DNA of 34,246 nucleotides, taken from NCBI GenBank assembly GCA_049658145.1, contig JBASOJ010000036.1:1-34246 (forward strand), read 5' to 3'. Below the pieces are notes generated by a model. The model made no database searches, was not told where the DNA came from, and was given only the letters and a program-made list of their open reading frames with translations. This document shows positions 30,894 through 34,246 of this stretch, piece after piece. The stretch's first letter is position 1, and each line of letters starts with the position of its first letter. The DNA is from UBA6100 sp049658145 (GTDB taxonomy: Bacteria; Actinomycetota; Coriobacteriia; Anaerosomatales; Anaerosomataceae). The translations under genes were made by a program, and so were the position numbers.

Positions 30894-32144
30894 TTGACGC
30901 CCGCGACCGACACGAGGCGGCGCCTGCCGTTCTTCGCGCTCCTGGCCGTCATCGGCCCGGGCATCATCGCCGCGTCGGCGGGCAACGACGCCGGCGGCAT
31001 CTCCACGTACTCGGTGGCCGGCGCCAAGTACGGCTACGCGATGCTGTGGATGATGCTCGCGATGACCCCCAGCTTCATGATCGTGCAGGAGATGGCCGGG
31101 CGCATGGGCGCGGTCACCGGTAAGGGCTTCTCGGCGCTCATCCGCGAGCGCTTCGGCGTCCTTCTTACCTTCGGTGCGATGCTGATGCTCCTCGTGAGCA
31201 CCGCCGCAACGACCGTGGCCGAGTTCGCGGGCATCGCCGCGGCGATGGAGATCTTCGGCGTTCCGAGGTGGGTGTCTGTCCCCATCGCTGCGCTCGTGGT
31301 GTGGCTGCTGGTCGTCCGCGGGAGCTACCAGCGGGTCGAGAAGGTGCTTCTGGCACTCTCCTCGGTGTTCATCGCGTACGTGATAGCGGCGTTCCTCGCG
31401 GGTCCCGACTGGCTCGAGGTCGGCCGCTCCTTCGTGGTGCCACAGGTTATTCCCGACCGTGCGTTCATCGCACTCTCGATCGGCCTGACAGGCACCACCA
31501 TCGCCCCGTGGATGCAGTTCCTGCTGCAGAGCAACATCGTGGACAAGGGCACAACTGCCAAGGAGTGGTCGCTCGCACGCTGGGACACGATCGGCGGCGC
31601 ATTCGTGGCCAACCTCATCGCGTGCTTCATCATCATCACCACCGCGACCGTCCTGCACCCTCAGGGGATCGTGATCACCGGTGCCGAGGACGCAGCGCGT
31701 GCGCTGGCACCGCTCGCCGGCCCCTATGCCGAGTTGCTGTTCTCGATCGGTCTGCTCTCGGCCTCGATGCTCGCGGCCGCAGTGCTCCCGCTCACGTCAG
31801 CCTACGCCATCTGCGAGGCGTTCGGATGGGAGGCGGGCCTCGATCGGAGCTGGACAGAGGCACCGCTGTTCAACGGCCTCTACACCTTCGTCATCATCGC
31901 GGCCGCAGCGGTGGTGCTGCTCCCCGGCCTCGACCTCATCGGCATCATGCTGGTCTCCCAGGTGGTGAACGGCGTGCTCCTACCGTTCCTCCTGATCTTC
32001 ATGATGATCATCGTGAACGACCGTACCGTGATGGGTCGTCACGTGAACAGCACCCTCAACAACGTGCTTGCGTGGACGACGATCGTCGTCGTGATCACGC
32101 TCACCGTGGTTCTAGTGTTTATGACACTTTTCGGCATTGGCTGA
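30894..32144 (+). CDS. NRAMP-related magnesium transporter (NRMT-type)
   Basis: This 416-residue protein has about eleven transmembrane helices with the NRAMP fold. In helix 1 the classic DPGN metal motif reads DAGG (32-35), keeping the Asp. In helix 6 the classic MPH reads APW (204-206), so the Met that favours soft transition metals is an Ala. These changes are those of NRAMP-related Mg2+ transporters, a group described from Clostridium and Eggerthella, where the genes are M-box-controlled. The start is TTG 30894, with GGGAGTG 6 bp upstream and 3 bp after the preceding stop. Co-transcription with the MgtE-like gene under the riboswitch supports Mg2+ as substrate rather than Mn2+. Confidence 0.88.
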   Translation: MTPATDTRRRLPFFALLAVIGPGIIAASAGNDAGGISTYSVAGAKYGYAMLWMMLAMTPSFMIVQEMAGRMGAVTGKGFSALIRERFGVLLTFGAMLMLLVSTAATTVAEFAGIAAAMEIFGVPRWVSVPIAALVVWLLVVRGSYQRVEKVLLALSSVFIAYVIAAFLAGPDWLEVGRSFVVPQVIPDRAFIALSIGLTGTTIAPWMQFLLQSNIVDKGTTAKEWSLARWDTIGGAFVANLIACFIIITTATVLHPQGIVITGAEDAARALAPLAGPYAELLFSIGLLSASMLAAAVLPLTSAYAICEAFGWEAGLDRSWTEAPLFNGLYTFVIIAAAAVVLLPGLDLIGIMLVSQVVNGVLLPFLLIFMMIIVNDRTVMGRHVNSTLNNVLAWTTIVVVITLTVVLVFMTLFGIG

Positions 32145-32168
32145 TCGCGTAGGAGTATCCTGAAACAC

Positions 32169-32783
32169 ATGGAATCCACGCCCGCTCCTTCAGGCCGCGA
32201 GGAACTCGACCGCGCCAAAGCGCTGGTGCGCTTCAGGGCACGCGCCGCACGCCGGACCGTGCTGCCCGAGGTGCGCATAGCCCACGCGTACGCGATCGCG
32301 GAGCGTATGCTGCATCTGCCCGAGATCCTCGATGCATCAGCGGTGATGCTCTACGGTGCATCACCTGAGGAAGCCGACCCGAGCGTGCTCGAAATGGCGC
32401 TGCGGGACCTGGGCAAACGCATCGCCTACCCGCGCGTGGCCGGTGGCCACGACCTCACCATCCACTGGGTGGACGATCCGGACGTGCTCGTCGTGGGTGC
32501 GTTCGGCCTCAAGCAACCACGCGATGAGACGCCGACGGCGACGCTCGGGGAGATCGGCGCCATCGTGGTGCCGGGGATCGCATTCGACGAGGCAGGCAAC
32601 CGTCTCGGCTTCGGCGGGGGCTACTACGACACGCTCCTTGAGGGGCCGGGCGCTCCTCCCACCATAGGCATCGCCTACGATGAGCAGCTCGTGGACGACG
32701 TGCCTCATGAGGACCGCGACCGTCCAGTGGACGTACTCGTGACGCCCACGCGCACCATACGCTGCGCTACCAATCGCTCCTGA
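32169..32783 (+). CDS. 5-formyltetrahydrofolate cyclo-ligase
   Basis: This 204-residue enzyme has the family signature near the end, PGIAFDEAGNRLGFGGGYYD, preceded by the phosphate/folate-binding part with IAYPRV. It converts 5-formyltetrahydrofolate to 5,10-methenyltetrahydrofolate with ATP. Length is usual. ATG 32169 has only a weak ribosome site (GGAG 13 bp upstream). It is 24 bp after the transporter gene and may be read through from it. Its end overlaps the convergent deacetylase gene by 17 bp. Confidence 0.92.
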   Translation: MESTPAPSGREELDRAKALVRFRARAARRTVLPEVRIAHAYAIAERMLHLPEILDASAVMLYGASPEEADPSVLEMALRDLGKRIAYPRVAGGHDLTIHWVDDPDVLVVGAFGLKQPRDETPTATLGEIGAIVVPGIAFDEAGNRLGFGGGYYDTLLEGPGAPPTIGIAYDEQLVDDVPHEDRDRPVDVLVTPTRTIRCATNRS

Positions 32784-33900
32784 TCTCGGGAAGCTCATCG
32801 AGGGTCACGAACTCGTAGCCGTAGGCTCGTAGGGTGTCGATGATCATCGGCAGCGCAGCAATCGTGGCGGCCTGATTCCCGCCGCCATCGTGCATGACGA
32901 TGACCGCGTTCGGCCGTGCGGTCGAGATCACGTTCCACGCCAGTTGCTCGGGAGTCGCCGTGTCGTTCCAGTCCTGCGGATCGACCGTCCACAGCGCGTG
33001 GCGCATGCCTGCCTGGGCGATGTACGCCCTGGCCGGACCGCCGAGGTTGCCCCCCGGCGCTCGTATCCAGGTTGGACGTGCACCCGTGACGCTGTCGATC
33101 ACCTGGTTCGTCCCCTCGATCTCCCATGCGGCCACATCCGGCTGCGCTGTGGCGAGGTTCACGTGCCAGAAGGTGTGATTCCCGATGGCGTGACCTGCGT
33201 CCGCGACCGCGCGCGCAAGATCGGGCGCGCGCTCGATGCGCATCCCGAGCATAAAGAAGGTCGCAGGCACGCTCCGCTCCTGGAGGATCGAAAGGATCTG
33301 TTCGGTCTGCCCCGGCCACGGCCCGTCATCAAACGTGAGCGCAACCATGTTGGTGCCCGCCTCGGGCACCATTCGCCAGATCGCGGGCGTTCCGGGCGAC
33401 ACGGTCTCGGTCGCCACGACCTCGCCTGAGTACGCACCCACCGAGAGAACGACGACCTCCGGCGCGCCCGCCCTGACTTCTTTGGGAACCGACCCGCGGC
33501 CTATGGTTCGCGGCGCGGGGTCGATGGTGCGCGTCTCCTCGACGACCGGCTCGATGACGCTGCCGCCGTCGAGCGTGCGGATATCGTCGCCGCAGTGGAC
33601 CGTCCTGGTGACCGGTGTGATCACGCCGTTCACTAACACGAGGGTCGGCTCCTCCGCCGAACGGGAGATCTCCGTACGGGTGGAGACGGAGACCAGCCTG
33701 CAGCGGGTCGAACCGCCACACGCCTGCACCACGTCGCCCACCTCGCACCCCCGGAGGGCCGACACGGCGACGCCGTTCACCGTCACGGGCACACCCACGA
33801 AAGACTGATGGACGAACGGTACGACAACGACGGCCACAAGGGCCGCCAGGAGAATGCGCGCACCCCGCGCTATGCGCTCTCGAGAGTCCATCGGTCCCAC
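32767..33900 (-). CDS. Membrane-anchored polysaccharide deacetylase (NodB domain)
   Basis: This protein of up to 377 residues has one N-terminal hydrophobic helix (about 16-31, signal anchor) and an extracellular region with Cys-containing beta segments (about 35-160) of unknown type. A NodB domain follows, with TFDDGPWPG (Asp191/Asp192), the metal site HTFWH (His242/His246) and RAPGG. It probably deacetylates peptidoglycan or another cell-wall glycan. The start is GTG 33900, overlapping the stop of the preceding gene by one base, or ATG 33891 three codons later. Both give nearly the same product. Confidence 0.9.
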   Translation of the reverse strand: MGPMDSRERIARGARILLAALVAVVVVPFVHQSFVGVPVTVNGVAVSALRGCEVGDVVQACGGSTRCRLVSVSTRTEISRSAEEPTLVLVNGVITPVTRTVHCGDDIRTLDGGSVIEPVVEETRTIDPAPRTIGRGSVPKEVRAGAPEVVVLSVGAYSGEVVATETVSPGTPAIWRMVPEAGTNMVALTFDDGPWPGQTEQILSILQERSVPATFFMLGMRIERAPDLARAVADAGHAIGNHTFWHVNLATAQPDVAAWEIEGTNQVIDSVTGARPTWIRAPGGNLGGPARAYIAQAGMRHALWTVDPQDWNDTATPEQLAWNVISTARPNAVIVMHDGGGNQAATIAALPMIIDTLRAYGYEFVTLDELPEIRSDW

Positions 33901-34246
33901 TATCGGCTGATGGGAGCCATGCGTCCACCTGCAAGGGCCACCAGCGAATCGAGCGGTACGGACACGACGGAGTCCGCCGTTCCGGCCGCGGGCAACACGA
34001 CATCGAACCTGCCGAGTGACTCGTCCACCAGCACCGTGACATCCGCGGGCAGGTCGAACGGTGACACGGAACCGACAGTATAGCCGGTCATCGCAAGCAC
34101 GGTCGCGGGATCTGCGAGCCGGGCGGTCACCGCACCCGCTTCCGCCGCGATCGCCACCGCGTCCCCGCGCCGGTCGCCCGCGACCACGGCGAGGACGGGG
34201 CGTCCGTCCGCGACGAACACGATCGACTTGGCGATCTGGCCGAGCT
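33900..34246 (-). CDS. YbaK/prolyl-tRNA-editing-domain protein, 5' end beyond the window
   Basis: At least 115 C-terminal residues are visible, starting LGQIAKSIVFVADGRPVLAV, here shown as QIAKSIVFVADG, and continuing to GYTVGSVSPFDLP. These two motifs, the catalytic-type Lys stretch and GxSPF, are typical of YbaK/EbsC aminoacyl-tRNA deacylases that clear mischarged tRNA. The start lies right of position 34246. It is followed on the same strand by the deacetylase gene, with overlapping stop and start. Confidence 0.85.
   Translation of the reverse strand, partial: LGQIAKSIVFVADGRPVLAVVAGDRRGDAVAIAAEAGAVTARLADPATVLAMTGYTVGSVSPFDLPADVTVLVDESLGRFDVVLPAAGTADSVVSVPLDSLVALAGGRMAPISR

Noticed and set aside
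30894..32144. Classical Mn2+/Fe2+ NRAMP (MntH) assignment
   Set aside because: The DPGN and MPH metal motifs are replaced and the operon is under an M-box, both of which favour magnesium.

Overview
The window looks like a chromosome segment of a high-GC, probably anaerobic Gram-positive bacterium, most likely an actinobacterium of the Coriobacteriia type. This rests on GC-rich codon use from about 5.9 kb onward, frequent GTG/TTG starts, a VorB-type 2-oxoacid:ferredoxin oxidoreductase operon, and an NRAMP-related magnesium transporter behind an M-box. The taxonomic call is inference; no searches were run.

Positions 1-5934 are the right-hand part of an integrated mobile element. The evidence is a 3' half-tRNA-Arg(CCU) at 5891-5934 (an attachment-site scar), a decayed tyrosine-recombinase tail at 5324-5542, an element-borne complete tRNA-Arg(CCU) at 5582-5657, lower-GC genes of unfamiliar type, and two insertion sequences. 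An IS21-type tip with 23-bp repeats lies at the left edge. A complete IS3 element (3985-5278) has split a small gene that reads through once the IS is removed. The cargo is a three-gene operon (386-3693): a two-helix membrane protein, a metallo-beta-lactamase-fold hydrolase, and a large membrane-anchored protein I do not recognise. This is the best candidate for an undescribed system.

The backbone from 5935 carries a hybrid sensor kinase with three stand-alone receivers (6079-9511), an ABC permease/ATPase pair without a binding protein, a GNAT acetyltransferase, a small secreted protein, a broken DUF2177 gene and a HAD phosphatase. Next, on the minus strand, comes a four-subunit 2-oxoacid:ferredoxin oxidoreductase with a P-loop ATPase upstream (14068-17541). 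Downstream of it lies a deletion scar joining the start of an XRE gene to the end of an acyl-CoA synthetase gene. An intact paralogous pair (XRE-cupin plus synthetase) sits at 26120-28495.

Positions 17638-26080 form a defence island: hsdM, hsdS and a GIY-YIG protein overlap as one operon, a HigB/HigA-IrrE toxin-antitoxin pair with clear tandem operators runs the other way, and hsdR follows. The HsdS linker holds a triple 12-bp repeat of the kind that tunes type I target spacing.

From 28521 a promoter, an M-box Mg2+ riboswitch and a terminator precede a PRC/MgtE-N/CBS membrane protein and an NRAMP-related transporter with Mg-type substitutions: a magnesium-homeostasis operon. The window ends with 5-formyltetrahydrofolate cyclo-ligase and, on the minus strand, a NodB-type polysaccharide deacetylase and a YbaK-like gene cut by the right edge.
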